64,000 nt of DNA, from NCBI RefSeq assembly GCF_000744705.1, contig NZ_JQML01000001.1:7016017-7080016 (forward strand), written 5' to 3'. The position numbers and the translations under genes are program-made. Positions 25,124-33,075 of this stretch are shown piece after piece. The notes below the pieces were generated by a model. It was given only the letters and a program-made list of their open reading frames with translations. It made no database searches and was not told where the DNA came from. Position 1 is the first letter of the stretch. Each line of letters starts with the position of its first letter. Origin of the DNA: Streptacidiphilus albus JL83 (GTDB lineage Bacteria > Actinomycetota > Actinomycetes > Streptomycetales > Streptomycetaceae).

Positions 25124-25182
25124 TTGACACGTGTCTACTAGCTCTGCCATCAGGATAGGACCGGTAAGTAGACGCGTGTCAA
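25124..25182. promoter_or_regulatory. paired palindromic operator between DUF4345 and TetR genes
   Basis: TTGACACGTGTCTACT (25124-25139) is mirrored by AGTAGACGCGTGTCAA (25167-25182), a 16-base inverted repeat with one mismatch and a 27-base spacer. The core GACACGTGTC of the left arm is itself a perfect palindrome. This is the expected form of a TetR binding region controlling both divergent genes, with sites placed to block both promoters. Confidence 0.75.
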
Positions 25183-25195
25183 GTAAGCTGTCCGC

Positions 25196-25873
25196 GTGCC
25201 GCCTCCCCGCAAGCGCCTCGACCCAGCCGACCGCCGTGCCCAACTGCTCGCCGTCGGGGCGCGGATGTTCGCGGAGCACCCCTACGAGGACGTGCTGATG
25301 GAGGAGGTCGCCCAGCAGGCCGGCGTGTCCCGGGCGCTCCTCTACCGTCACTTTCCGAGCAAGCACGCGCTCTTCGCCGCCGTCTACCAGGAGGCGGCCG
25401 ACCGGCTGCTGGCGGAGACGCGCCTCGATCCGGCCGACTCGCTCCTCGAACAGCTCAACCAGGGCATGGACGTGCACCTGGACTACTTCGTTGCCAACCG
25501 CCACGCCGTGCTGGCCGCGAACCGGGTCCTGGCCGGCGACCAGGTCATTCAGACGATCATGAACGGTGAACTGGACTCCCTGCGTGCGCACTTGCTCGTC
25601 GGCCTGCCGATCGTCGACGCCGCCACCCGGGAGGCGGTCTCGGGCGTGCTGAAGAGCTGGCTGGTCTTCGTCCAGACCCTGGTCGTCGACTGGCTCACCA
25701 AGGAGACCTGCACCCGCGACCAGCTCCGCGACGTCTGCGTCGGCGCGGTCCTCGGCGCCCTTGGCCCCCTGCTCCCGACGGAACCGGCGCTCGGCGAGTC
25801 CGCCTCCGGCGGGTCCGCCCCGGGCGGGTCCGCCCCGGGCGGGTCCACCCCGGGCCTGTCCGGCACCCCATAA
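25196..25873 (+). CDS. TetR-family transcriptional regulator
   Basis: A 225-residue protein starting at GTG 25196. The N-terminal helix-turn-helix is clear: RRAQLLAVGARMFAEHPYEDV, then MEEVAQQAGVSRALLYRHFPSKHALFAAVY (about 12-65). The ligand domain (about 70-190) is helical. The C-terminal tail is a 15-base repeat giving GGSAPGGSAPGGSTPG and looks dispensable. It probably represses itself and the divergent DUF4345 gene through the paired palindromes at 25124-25182. The ligand is unknown. Confidence 0.9.
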   Translation: MPPPRKRLDPADRRAQLLAVGARMFAEHPYEDVLMEEVAQQAGVSRALLYRHFPSKHALFAAVYQEAADRLLAETRLDPADSLLEQLNQGMDVHLDYFVANRHAVLAANRVLAGDQVIQTIMNGELDSLRAHLLVGLPIVDAATREAVSGVLKSWLVFVQTLVVDWLTKETCTRDQLRDVCVGAVLGALGPLLPTEPALGESASGGSAPGGSAPGGSTPGLSGTP

Positions 25874-25914
25874 GTGCGTGGCGGGTGTTGGGCGGCCGGT
25901 GCCAGGATGGCCGG

Positions 25915-26781
25915 ATGCCTATATTTTCAGCTCCGGACGGAACCCGTCTCGCCTACCGCACCCTGACCGTGGGGGAGGGCGCTCCGCTGGTCTGCCTCCC
26001 CGGGGGGCCGATGCAGGCCTCCGCCTACCTCGGTGACCTGGGCGGCCTGTCGGCCGTCGCAGGGCGTCCGCTGGTACTGCTCGACCTGCGCGGCACGGGG
26101 GAGTCCGAGACCCCGGCCGACCCGTCGAGCTACCGGGTCGACCGTCAGGTGGACGACGTCGAAGCACTTCGGGCCCACCTCGGGCTGGACCGGATCGACA
26201 TACTGGCCCACTCCGCCTCCGGCGATCTCGCGCTGCTCTACGCCGGCCGGTATCCGGAGCGGGTCCGGTCGCTGGTGCTGGTGACCGCCCGGGCCCGGGC
26301 GGCCGGGATCGACTTCCCGCTCGAAGGACGGCGCGAGGCACTCGCGCTGCGCAGCGGCGAGCCCTGGTACGACGAGGTGGTGCCCGCCTTCGAGCGGGCG
26401 ATGTCGGGGGCAGGCACCGAGGACGACTGGCAGTTGCTGGACCGGCTCAGCTACGGCCGCTGGGACGCGGCCGCAGCCGCGCACGCCGCCGCCGGCGAGG
26501 ACGGCTACAACGAGGAAGCCGCGCAGGCCTACCCCGGTCCCGGGGCGTTCGACGACGCGGCGGAGGTGCGCGAGGTGCTGGTCAAGCTCGACGCGCCGGT
26601 CCTGGTGCTGGCCGGTGAGCTGGACCCGTCGCCCCGCCCGGACAAGGCGGCGGAGGTCGCTGCGCTCTTCCCGCGCGGGGAACTCGTCGTCCAGCCGGGC
26701 ACCGCCCACTTCCCGTGGCTGGACGACCCGGAGTTCTTCGGCCGGACCGTCGGCGAGTTCCTGAGCCGAGGCGGCGCGTAG
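25915..26781 (+). CDS. alpha/beta hydrolase
   Basis: A 288-residue alpha/beta hydrolase fold protein resembling proline iminopeptidase/haloperoxidase-like members. The oxyanion region is LPGGPMQASAY (about 35-45). The nucleophile elbow reads LAHSASGD near 102-109, with Ser after His as in the usual HSxGG but Ala before His. The acid is the Asp in AGELDPSPRPD (about 241) and the base His is in GTAHFPW (about 267). The motif LLDLRGTGES is also typical. The substrate is unknown. It begins 42 bases after the tetR stop and could be co-transcribed with it. Confidence 0.85.
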   Translation: MPIFSAPDGTRLAYRTLTVGEGAPLVCLPGGPMQASAYLGDLGGLSAVAGRPLVLLDLRGTGESETPADPSSYRVDRQVDDVEALRAHLGLDRIDILAHSASGDLALLYAGRYPERVRSLVLVTARARAAGIDFPLEGRREALALRSGEPWYDEVVPAFERAMSGAGTEDDWQLLDRLSYGRWDAAAAAHAAAGEDGYNEEAAQAYPGPGAFDDAAEVREVLVKLDAPVLVLAGELDPSPRPDKAAEVAALFPRGELVVQPGTAHFPWLDDPEFFGRTVGEFLSRGGA

Positions 26782-26879
26782 CGGGCGGTCGGCGTCGGAG
26801 GCGACGGCGTCCGTCCAGTTGATCCCCGGGGCGGCAGCGGCGTGCCGCCCGCTGGCGCCCCGGCGAGGGCGGGTGACGG

Positions 26880-27300
26880 CCGCTGGGCATCGCCTTCCAC
26901 AGCGAGGGGAACCTGTGGGTGGCCGACAGCCGGGTGCTGCTGGTGCCCTGCGAGGGTGGCACGAGCGCGGCACCAGCGCGGCGTTCGATTCGGCGCTGAA
27001 CACGGCTGCCGCACGGAGAGTTCGTCGAGATCCACGAGCAGCTCCCGCAGCTCCCGCAGCTCCCGCAGCTCCCGCAGCTCCCGCAGGGCGAACGTTTCCG
27101 GCTGACCGTACACGAGCAGCCCGCACCCCTCGAACTGCCGGCCGCGGTGGACGAGAATGGAGTCAGAGGCAGGACGAAGCCGCTCGGTCGGCTCCGTGCC
27201 CGGCTCTCCAGCGCTTTCGGCCCGCAGAGCCAGATCGCCAGGCCGACCGCCGAGGAGCACGCGGAGCTGACCGGGCACGGACACGGACACGGACAACACG
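26880..27300 (+). pseudogene. decayed coding remnant with an NHL/SMP-30-like fragment
   Basis: One frame from about 26883 reads LGIAFHSEGNLWVADSRVLLVP, which looks like a single blade of an NHL/SMP-30-type beta-propeller, and then meets a stop at 26997. The same frame reopens with HGEFVEIHEQLPQLPQ (through a 9-base CTCCCGCAG tandem repeat, 27033-27082) and RFRLTVHEQPAPLELPAAVD before another stop near 27310. No start codon with a ribosome site and no full domain can be found. I read this as a broken gene; it may alternatively be non-coding, repeat-rich sequence. Confidence 0.4.
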
Positions 27301-27407
27301 GCGACCAGTGAACCGGCGGCCACCGATCCCGGCCACCAACGCCCAGCGGCCAATGACCAGCGATCAATGCCCAGCGACCAGTGACCCGCGACCTCGGGAC
27401 GGACGCC

Positions 27408-27872
27408 ATGACGCCGAACAGGAACCAACTCACCCCGTCGTACCCGTACCGTATGGCCGACAGCAAGCACGTGCTCCTGACCACGTACGAACCCGACGGA
27501 ACGCCCCGGCAGCACGCCTGCCGGGTGATCGCGGACGGACCCGCCCTCGGCATCGTGCTGAGCACCCGCTCGCCCGAGGCCGACCGGATCCGCCGCTGCC
27601 GGGGCGTCCTGGTCGCCGCATGCGACGCCAACGGCGTCCCCACCGGTCCGAGGTGGCCCGCGAAGGCCACGATCTGCGCCGCCGAGCGGACCGTCGACTA
27701 CCGCATGGCCCTCATCAACAAGTACGGACTGTCGACCATGCTCGCACTGGCGGTCCGACGCTTCAGGCGCGGCCTCGACGGCACCACCGGGGTTAGGCTC
27801 ACTCTCACCGGCCAGAACTGGCCGCTGGTCAGCCCCACCTGGTTGCCCACGATCACCTACAGCCCCAACTGA
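27408..27872 (+). CDS. PPOX-fold (pyridoxamine 5'-phosphate oxidase-like / F420-type) protein
   Basis: A 154-residue protein with the split-barrel pattern of F420/FMN-dependent PPOX-class proteins: KHVLLTTYEPDGTPRQHACRV near 20-40, LSTRSPEADRIRRCRGVLVAACDANG near 50-78, and a GPRWPAKATIC segment. Such proteins bind FMN, F420 or heme, and act as reductases or as inactive homologues. ATG 27408 is preceded by GGGACGGA at a suitable distance; an upstream in-frame GTG (27381) is less likely. The gene ends 17 bases before the radical SAM gene, so the two are probably one transcript and one pathway. Confidence 0.65.
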   Translation: MTPNRNQLTPSYPYRMADSKHVLLTTYEPDGTPRQHACRVIADGPALGIVLSTRSPEADRIRRCRGVLVAACDANGVPTGPRWPAKATICAAERTVDYRMALINKYGLSTMLALAVRRFRRGLDGTTGVRLTLTGQNWPLVSPTWLPTITYSPN

Positions 27873-27889
27873 ACTTCCTTGGATGGCCA

Positions 27890-29185
27890 ATGACTGAGAG
27901 CACGACGATCGGCGAGCTGGAGCGGATGATGACCGCCTTCCCGGACCTGCCGCCGGAGGCGATCGTCAAGCAGGACATCCTCCGCCAGGGCCTGGCCTTC
28001 AGCCCGGACGCGCTGCGGCTCGCGAGCGGGTACAAGCCCAAGGACTACTTCATCTTCACCTTCGACCTCGTCCCGGTCGCCGAGATGGCCGAGCACGCCG
28101 GCTTCCGCGCCCCGGAGGAGATCAAGCTGACCGGTGGCCCCTACGAACTGCGCCAGACCGTGGTCTCGACCCGCGTCGCCCCCGACAGTCCGTACCGCGT
28201 GGAACTCGTCGCGGGGAAGCTCACCCTTACCTGCGAGGGCCGATCCCTCGCCGACCTCGAATTCCCCCCGATCCCGGCCTACTACGGACAGACCCTCAGC
28301 TCGGGCCGCAAGATCAGCGAGATCGCCCCGGCCATCGAATGGGGCTACCTGGTCTACCTGACCGTCTACCGCCTCTGCCAGTACTGGGGACGCGACGAGG
28401 AATGCCGCTTCTGCGACCTCAACGAGAACTTCCGCCAGCAGCGGGCGAACGGCCGCGAGTACACCGCGGTGAAGGAGATCGACGACATCGTCGAGGCGAT
28501 GGCGCACATCGACGCGCACGACACGGTGTCCAAGGCCTACACCGTCACCGGCGGCTCGATCACCCGCAAGCTGGACGGCATGCGCGAGGGCGAGTTCTAC
28601 GCCCGCTTCGCCGAGGCGATCGAGTCGCGCTTCCCGGGCCGCTGGATCCCGAAGGCGGTCGTGCAGGCACTGCCGGTGGACGAGGTCCGGATGCTGCACG
28701 AGGCCGGCTACCGGATCTACCACCCCAACTACGAGGTCTGGGACAAGGACCTGTTCAGCTGGATCTGCCCCGGCAAGGACCGCTACGTGGGGCGGGACGA
28801 GTGGATGAAGCGGATCCTGGACGCCGCGGACATCTTCGGCCCCACCCACGTGATCCCCAACTTCGTCGGCGGCGTGGAGATGGCCCAGCCGCACGGTTTC
28901 ACGTCGATCGACCAGGCGATCGCCTCCACGGCGGAGGGCCTCGACTTCTTCATGAGCCGTGGCGTGGTGCCCCGGTTCACGACCTGGTGCCCCGAGCCGA
29001 CCAGCGACCTCGGCCGCCAGGAAGGCCCGCCGCTGGAGTACTTCGTCAAGCTGCTCCACACCTGGCGCGACATCTTCGAGGGGCACAACCTGCCGGTTCC
29101 GCCCGGCTACGGAAAGCCCGGAGTCGGCAGCGCCGAGTTCTCGGTCAGCGCCTTCATGGACGTCATCCGCGTGGACCGGCTGTAG
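27890..29185 (+). CDS. radical SAM protein with atypical CX8CX2C cluster motif
   Basis: A 431-residue protein. The likely 4Fe-4S/SAM site is LCQYWGRDEECRFCDLNENF near residues 163-182, where the cysteines are spaced CX8CX2C rather than the canonical CX3CX2C. The segment after it (TGGSITRKL near 222) fits the GGE-like SAM-binding strand of a radical SAM barrel, and the following pattern (LPVDEVRMLHEAGYRIYHPNYEVWD) resembles the later strands of BioB/methyltransferase-like barrels. No B12-binding or SPASM domain is seen. The product and substrate are unknown. It is co-oriented with, and 17 bases after, the PPOX-fold gene. A tRNA-Ser remnant begins 28 bases after its stop, so the pair lies at the edge of the integration hotspot. 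Confidence 0.75.
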   Translation: MTESTTIGELERMMTAFPDLPPEAIVKQDILRQGLAFSPDALRLASGYKPKDYFIFTFDLVPVAEMAEHAGFRAPEEIKLTGGPYELRQTVVSTRVAPDSPYRVELVAGKLTLTCEGRSLADLEFPPIPAYYGQTLSSGRKISEIAPAIEWGYLVYLTVYRLCQYWGRDEECRFCDLNENFRQQRANGREYTAVKEIDDIVEAMAHIDAHDTVSKAYTVTGGSITRKLDGMREGEFYARFAEAIESRFPGRWIPKAVVQALPVDEVRMLHEAGYRIYHPNYEVWDKDLFSWICPGKDRYVGRDEWMKRILDAADIFGPTHVIPNFVGGVEMAQPHGFTSIDQAIASTAEGLDFFMSRGVVPRFTTWCPEPTSDLGRQEGPPLEYFVKLLHTWRDIFEGHNLPVPPGYGKPGVGSAEFSVSAFMDVIRVDRL

Positions 29186-29212
29186 GCCCCGGGCCGACCC
29201 AGGACCGCGACG

Positions 29213-29271
29213 CACGCTCGGAAAGCGTGTTGCGGGCAACCCCTCACGAGTTCGAATCTCGTATCCTCCGC
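29213..29271 (+). repeat. tRNA-Ser(GGA) 3'-half remnant, copy A
   Basis: The sequence from CACGCTCGGAAAGCGTG (a complete anticodon arm with anticodon GGA) through the long variable arm, T arm (GAGTTCGAATCTC) and acceptor end (ATCCTCCGC) matches the 3' part of a tRNA-Ser. The D arm and 5' acceptor strand (expected GGAGGAT...) are missing upstream, so it cannot fold into a full tRNA. It is the leftmost of five such remnants and is followed by a terminator hairpin. This is what an integration scar (att site) at a tRNA gene looks like. Confidence 0.85.
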
Positions 29272-29290
29272 ACCCGCCCGCCAGGGCAGA

Positions 29291-29323
29291 TGAAGGGCCG
29301 GACGCCTAGCGTCCGGCCCTTCA
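29291..29323 (+). terminator. strong hairpin after tRNA-Ser remnant A
   Basis: Perfect 15-base inverted repeat TGAAGGGCCGGACGC / GCGTCCGGCCCTTCA with a 3-base loop. It has the position of a tRNA transcription terminator and probably also stops reading from the radical SAM gene. Confidence 0.8.
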
Positions 29324-29448
29324 TCATCGTCGCTCACCCGTCGTTGTCCTGATTTTTGTCCACACCGGGCCGACGCAGGTGCCTGGCTCCGGCGAGGCTT
29401 GCCACTACCCGCAGCGGGCTGTCAGTTCCCCTCACTAGGGTGCGACAC

Positions 29449-29979
29449 ATGCAATCGCTGATCACCGCCGTTCGCACACACGACGATGCCGCCGCCTATC
29501 TGGCCTGGCCGGGTGACTTCGACCTCGACCGAGGCGACCACGGCGAAGAGGTGCACCTTGCCTCAGGGGCGGCGCTGGAGGGCTTTGCCGGTCACGGGGC
29601 CGGGGGCACGTACTTCTTCTGCGGTGCAGGCGGCGAGGAGCGGCCGATCCTGTTCGCGGACTCTGAAGGCCGTGCGGCTCTGGTCGCCGTCGGGCTGCCC
29701 GAGTTCCTGCGGCTGCTGTTGGTGGTGCCATGGTGGCAAGACTGCCGGACGTTCACTGCGGAGGAGAGCCGCGAGCTCGCTGCCGAGTACCTGGAGGACA
29801 TGCCCGATCTCTGGGCTCGACGAGACAGGGTGGCAGCCGCCCTCGGTCTCTCTCTTCCTGCGGAGGCTGATGCGTTGGCCCGGCTGCGCGAGGCCGTCAC
29901 TGTGACGGGCAGGGATTTCGTTCTGGTCTTCACGCCGGAGGACGAACCGTACGACGCACTATTCAAGGACCTGGCATGA
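29449..29979 (+). CDS. hypothetical protein in a HEAT-repeat cassette
   Basis: A 176-residue acidic protein I do not recognise with confidence. It has short alpha/beta segments (AAYLAWPGDFDLDRG, GTYFFCGAGGEERPILFADSEG, LVAVGLPEFLRLLLVVPWWQDC) with a general resemblance to SUKH/SMI1-type small immunity proteins, notably the Trp-rich segment after a hydrophobic strand and a concluding DEPYDALFKDLA helix. ATG 29449 begins this unit. Its stop overlaps the start of the HEAT-repeat gene (ATGA), so the two are coupled. Context (integration cassette, HEAT-repeat partners, a SMI1 gene in the next cassette) suggests an immunity or accessory role; this is inference. Confidence 0.5.
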   Translation: MQSLITAVRTHDDAAAYLAWPGDFDLDRGDHGEEVHLASGAALEGFAGHGAGGTYFFCGAGGEERPILFADSEGRAALVAVGLPEFLRLLLVVPWWQDCRTFTAEESRELAAEYLEDMPDLWARRDRVAAALGLSLPAEADALARLREAVTVTGRDFVLVFTPEDEPYDALFKDLA

Positions 29980-31286
29980 CCGTGCGGCAGTTGGTTCTGG
30001 CTCTGTCAGCCAGCGAGGAGGCGGAGCGGCTCGCCGCTGTCGCCAACCTGGTCGCACTCGGTCCTGCGGCGCTGCCCGCCCTCATGAGCGAACTGCGCGA
30101 CGACGCTTCCCCGGTAACGGAGACCGCGCTGCTTTCGGCGCTGTGCAGCATCAGTGCCTCGGCCTTCGATCCGGTGCTCGGTGTCCTGCAAGGCGCGGTG
30201 CCGGGATCGCATTGGCGGGCACTGCGGGTGTTCACGCGGTTGGGAACCCCCGCGCTGGAGGGTTACCTGCGGGCGCTGGCCCACGACGATCCTTTCGTAC
30301 GCCGGGCGGCGGTCATGGGCGTCAACGGCTGCGGCGAGGACGCGCTGCGCGTAGCGAACCTGCTGGTACCACTGCTGGGTGACGGTGACGAGGGGGTACG
30401 CCGGGTCGCTGTCCGCGCCTTCTGCTCGTGGGGAGCAGCTGTAGTGCCACTGCTGCAGTCAGTGCGTCGTGACGGGCCTGGTGCGGCACGCGGGGGTGCC
30501 CTGGAGTGCCTGGCGGAGATCGGCAGCGAGGCGGCGGTCAGTGCGCGTGACCGAGCAGCGTTGGAGCGTCTTGTCCAGATCAAGCTGATGGACGACATAC
30601 CAGTCCCCATCTCGTGCTGCTTTCTCTCCTGGATCGCGGTGAGCACCGGCGACCAGGCCGGCATCATGGGGATGCTGGGCCTGTCCGATGCGTATCCGGT
30701 TCCGTTCTCCGCCGGGGTCAACACCGCGGACTGTGACAGCCACGGCGGGCTCGACGACGACCCGCACGACCGGTACCGAAGAGTTTTCGTCACGCCCGAA
30801 CTCGCGGGCTGGACCCTGGTGGTCGGCTCCTGGTGCGACCCCAGCGCGGCTGAGCGCGAGGCCGCAGTGCTGGAGGCGTGCGAACGCCTCAGCGCCCGGT
30901 ACGGGCGTGCCCAGGCGTACTGGTATGGAGCCCAGAACGACGGATCGGCCGTCCTGGTCGCCGAGCACGGCGATACCGTACGCCGCCTCGCCTACATCCC
31001 GGGCGACGACACACAGCACCTGGAACTCGGAGCACCGCTCGCGTACGAGCAAGAGCGCCGGACCGTTCTCGGGCTGCCCGCGTTGACAGCGGCGCACCTG
31101 GAAGTTGACGAGGACGACGACGAATGGATGTGGGAACTGCTCGAAATGGCCACCAAACTGGCGGGGGAACTGAGCATCGACCCCCTGTCGATCGACGCCA
31201 GCACCCCGGCACAGGGAGTCGGCCTGCTGGCCCTCACCGAATACGGCCGCCGTCTCGGCGCCCCGTGCGGAGCGCTTCGCATGTGA
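29976..31286 (+). CDS. HEAT-repeat protein
   Basis: A 436-residue protein. Residues 1-200 are consecutive helical pairs of HEAT type (LSASEEAERLAAVANLVALGPAALPALMSEL; DPFVRRAAVMGVNGCGEDALRVANLLVPLL; DEGVRRVAVRAFCSWGAAVVPLL). The C-terminal half (about 240-400) is different: it has beta segments such as RRVFVTPELAGWTLVVGSWCDP and SAVLVAEHGDTVRRLAYIPG, resembling the extracellular-pattern domains seen in actinomycete proteins near toxin immunity genes. No catalytic motif is seen, so it probably binds another protein. It overlaps the upstream gene and is followed 50 bases later by a second HEAT-like protein. Confidence 0.65.
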   Translation: MTVRQLVLALSASEEAERLAAVANLVALGPAALPALMSELRDDASPVTETALLSALCSISASAFDPVLGVLQGAVPGSHWRALRVFTRLGTPALEGYLRALAHDDPFVRRAAVMGVNGCGEDALRVANLLVPLLGDGDEGVRRVAVRAFCSWGAAVVPLLQSVRRDGPGAARGGALECLAEIGSEAAVSARDRAALERLVQIKLMDDIPVPISCCFLSWIAVSTGDQAGIMGMLGLSDAYPVPFSAGVNTADCDSHGGLDDDPHDRYRRVFVTPELAGWTLVVGSWCDPSAAEREAAVLEACERLSARYGRAQAYWYGAQNDGSAVLVAEHGDTVRRLAYIPGDDTQHLELGAPLAYEQERRTVLGLPALTAAHLEVDEDDDEWMWELLEMATKLAGELSIDPLSIDASTPAQGVGLLALTEYGRRLGAPCGALRM

Positions 31287-31336
31287 CAGCGTCGATCGCC
31301 TTCGTTTCCTGGATAGCTTCTTCGGTGATCACGGCA

Positions 31337-32125
31337 ATGGTGGCGCCCTCATACGCTTTGCGGGTGACCCTTCCCGACTTCGAGGCCGACACTGCCGCTT
31401 CATGCCTACCTGATCCGCAGGTGCTGCTCCGCGACACGGACTGGCAGTCGCTGCAGCACGCGCACCCGGGCCAGTGGGACCCCCGACCGCTGCTGACCGC
31501 GCTACTGGATCCCGACCCGGTCGTACAGGCGCAAGCCCTGAACAACCTGAAGCCGGTGCGTCACCAGAACTCGACCTACGAGGCAACTGTGCCCGTGGCC
31601 CTCTACGTCGCCGGCATCCTGTCCGATCCGCGTGCTGCGTCTCCGGTACATGTCCAGACGCATCCGGGGACGGAACTGAGGCCGAGAGCGTTCCGCGCAG
31701 CCTTGCTGGACTGGCTCGGCGAAGTCGCCTATGACGCTGACGACTCGTGCGTGGAAATGGGGCGTCGCTGCGGTTTTGAGCCCTACCCGGCCCAGGAGGC
31801 CCTGCGCTCGCTACGACAGGTGTACTTTCGCGCGGTGGCGCCATTCCTCACCGACGCCGACCAGGAAGTGCGGGACGCCGCACTGATTGCAGTGGTTCCC
31901 ATGGTCGAAGCCCCGGAACTCGCCCAGCATCGTGAGGCACTGATGCCGTTGCTCCACAGGCTCCTGGCGAGCAGCCAGGACCGTTGGCACCGCTCTCGGG
32001 CCGTCGACGCCTGCACAGCCTGGGGATGCCAAGCTCATCGGCGGCCTGGCACCCTCGGAGCACCGTTGCAGAACGCGGAGCCACCCTTGTGGAACGGCGG
32101 CTTCCGAGAAGACCCGCCGTTCTGA
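31337..32125 (+). CDS. second HEAT-repeat-like protein
   Basis: A 262-residue all-helical protein. Pairs of helices such as RPLLTALLDPDPVVQAQALNNL, FLTDADQEVRDAALIAVVPMV and QDRWHRSRAVDACTAWG follow HEAT spacing. The final 25 residues (Pro/Gly-rich) look unfolded and may be altered by the integration scar that begins 60 bases downstream. The start is uncertain: ATG 31337 or GTG 31364; neither has a good ribosome site. It is the last gene before remnant B and probably forms a functional set with the two preceding genes. Confidence 0.55.
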   Translation: MVAPSYALRVTLPDFEADTAASCLPDPQVLLRDTDWQSLQHAHPGQWDPRPLLTALLDPDPVVQAQALNNLKPVRHQNSTYEATVPVALYVAGILSDPRAASPVHVQTHPGTELRPRAFRAALLDWLGEVAYDADDSCVEMGRRCGFEPYPAQEALRSLRQVYFRAVAPFLTDADQEVRDAALIAVVPMVEAPELAQHREALMPLLHRLLASSQDRWHRSRAVDACTAWGCQAHRRPGTLGAPLQNAEPPLWNGGFREDPPF

Positions 32126-32186
32126 TCACGGTGGCAATGTCCAGGCTGTGCTCCACTCAGAGCAGCGAGCCAAGGCTACGGCGAGG

Positions 32187-32354
32187 GTTGCAGTTGGGGT
32201 TGCATTCAGCCTCGTTCGCAGGGGTCCACAGGGGGTGGATGGCCTCACTCAGCGGCAGGTCAGGACGCGGATGCACCCCGCTGGACACCCGGACGAACAG
32301 CTGGAAAGCGTGTTGGGGGCAACCCTTCACGAGTTCGAATCTCGTATCCTCCGC
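32187..32354 (+). repeat. integration-scar repeat, copy B (left arm plus tRNA-Ser 3' half)
   Basis: The element starts with GTTGCAGTTGGGGTTGCATTCAGCC-type sequence (32187-32219). About 70 bases later it has CCCGGACGAACAG (32288-32300), which joins directly to TGGAAAGCGTGTTGGGGGC and the T arm and acceptor end (to 32354) of tRNA-Ser(GGA). The switch from left arm to tRNA sequence occurs in the anticodon loop, a usual crossover point for tyrosine integrases. Copies C, D and E share this structure. It is best read as an attR-type junction. Confidence 0.82.
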
Positions 32355-32364
32355 AGGCCAGAGT

Positions 32365-32390
32365 GCCCGCACCGTTCCGACGGTGCGGGC
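32365..32390 (+). terminator. hairpin after remnant B
   Basis: GCCCGCACCGT / ACGGTGCGGGC, an 11-base perfect stem with a 4-base loop, followed by CCTCTGCATTTTTG. Similar stems follow copies C and D. Confidence 0.8.
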
Positions 32391-32520
32391 CCTCTGCATT
32401 TTTGTCTCAGTTGCAGTCTCATCGGCGGCGGCGCAGCCACAGGTCACGCTGTCAGTGGCTATCGCTATGTTCCAGGCCATGACAGGCATGGACGATCAGC
32501 ACGGTGCAGGAGCCGACGGC

Positions 32521-33042
32521 ATGGGCGCCCTCTCGGACATCGTCGCTCGCGTCCGCGAATGCGCGCTCCAGGAGAGGGGCGAGCTCCCTGCTCGGGTCGG
32601 CGAGCGAGAGGTCGCCGCAGCCGAGCGCGAACTCGGCTTCCCATTGCCGCGATTGCTGGTCCGGCTGTACCAGGAGGTGGCCAACGGGGGCTTCGGTCCC
32701 GGGTACCTCCTACTGCCCCTGGTCGGCGAGGGCCGGACGGTGGTTGCCGAGTGCGGCCCTTGCGAGTACTGGCCGCACGGCATCCTGCCGATCCTGGACT
32801 GGGGCTGCGGCATGTACGCCGCGGTTGACTGCCTGGACCCCGATGCTCCGGTCCTGCTCTTCGAGCCGAACGCCGGCCCCCAAAACTGGGCGGAGGCGTG
32901 GTTCACCGACTCGCCGTCACTCGCGCAGTGGCTGAGTTCCTGGCTCGACGGCACTGGCTGGTGGGAGGAGGAGGTCATGATGGCCGAGGACGCACTCGAG
33001 CCCCAGCCCTGGCCCGAGGCCACGAAGCGGCTCGCCTCCTAG
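32521..33042 (+). CDS. SMI1/KNR4 (SUKH) family protein
   Basis: A 173-residue protein with the SUKH pattern: an early VAAAERELGFPLPRLLVRLYQEVANGGFGPGYLLLPL stretch (about 26-63; the family motif is E..LG..LP..Y..L....NGG.G), then ILPILDWGCGMYAAVD and a VLLFEPN segment. SUKH proteins are widespread immunity proteins against polymorphic toxins, or adaptors. ATG 32521 has a GGAG ribosome site 8 bases upstream and is preferred over three earlier in-frame ATGs (32467, 32479, 32488). No toxin gene is adjacent; the gene lies alone between scar B and the YefM/YoeB module, as an orphan immunity gene would. Confidence 0.82.
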   Translation: MGALSDIVARVRECALQERGELPARVGEREVAAAERELGFPLPRLLVRLYQEVANGGFGPGYLLLPLVGEGRTVVAECGPCEYWPHGILPILDWGCGMYAAVDCLDPDAPVLLFEPNAGPQNWAEAWFTDSPSLAQWLSSWLDGTGWWEEEVMMAEDALEPQPWPEATKRLAS

Positions 33043-33053
33043 TTCAGGCAAAA

Positions 33054-33075
33054 AGCGTACGCTATTCTGTACGCT
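33054..33075. promoter_or_regulatory. operator palindrome abutting the yefM start codon
   Basis: AGCGTAC (33054-33060) and GTACGCT (33069-33075) form a perfect inverted repeat with an 8-base spacer; the right arm ends at the base before ATG 33076. The spacer contains TATTCT, a possible -10 box. Transcription would then begin almost at the ATG, giving a leaderless message autoregulated by the antitoxin. Confidence 0.7.

Noticed and set aside
29213..29271. Functional tRNA-Ser gene
   Set aside because: Only the 3' half (anticodon arm onward) is present; the D arm and 5' acceptor strand cannot be found upstream, so it is a remnant.
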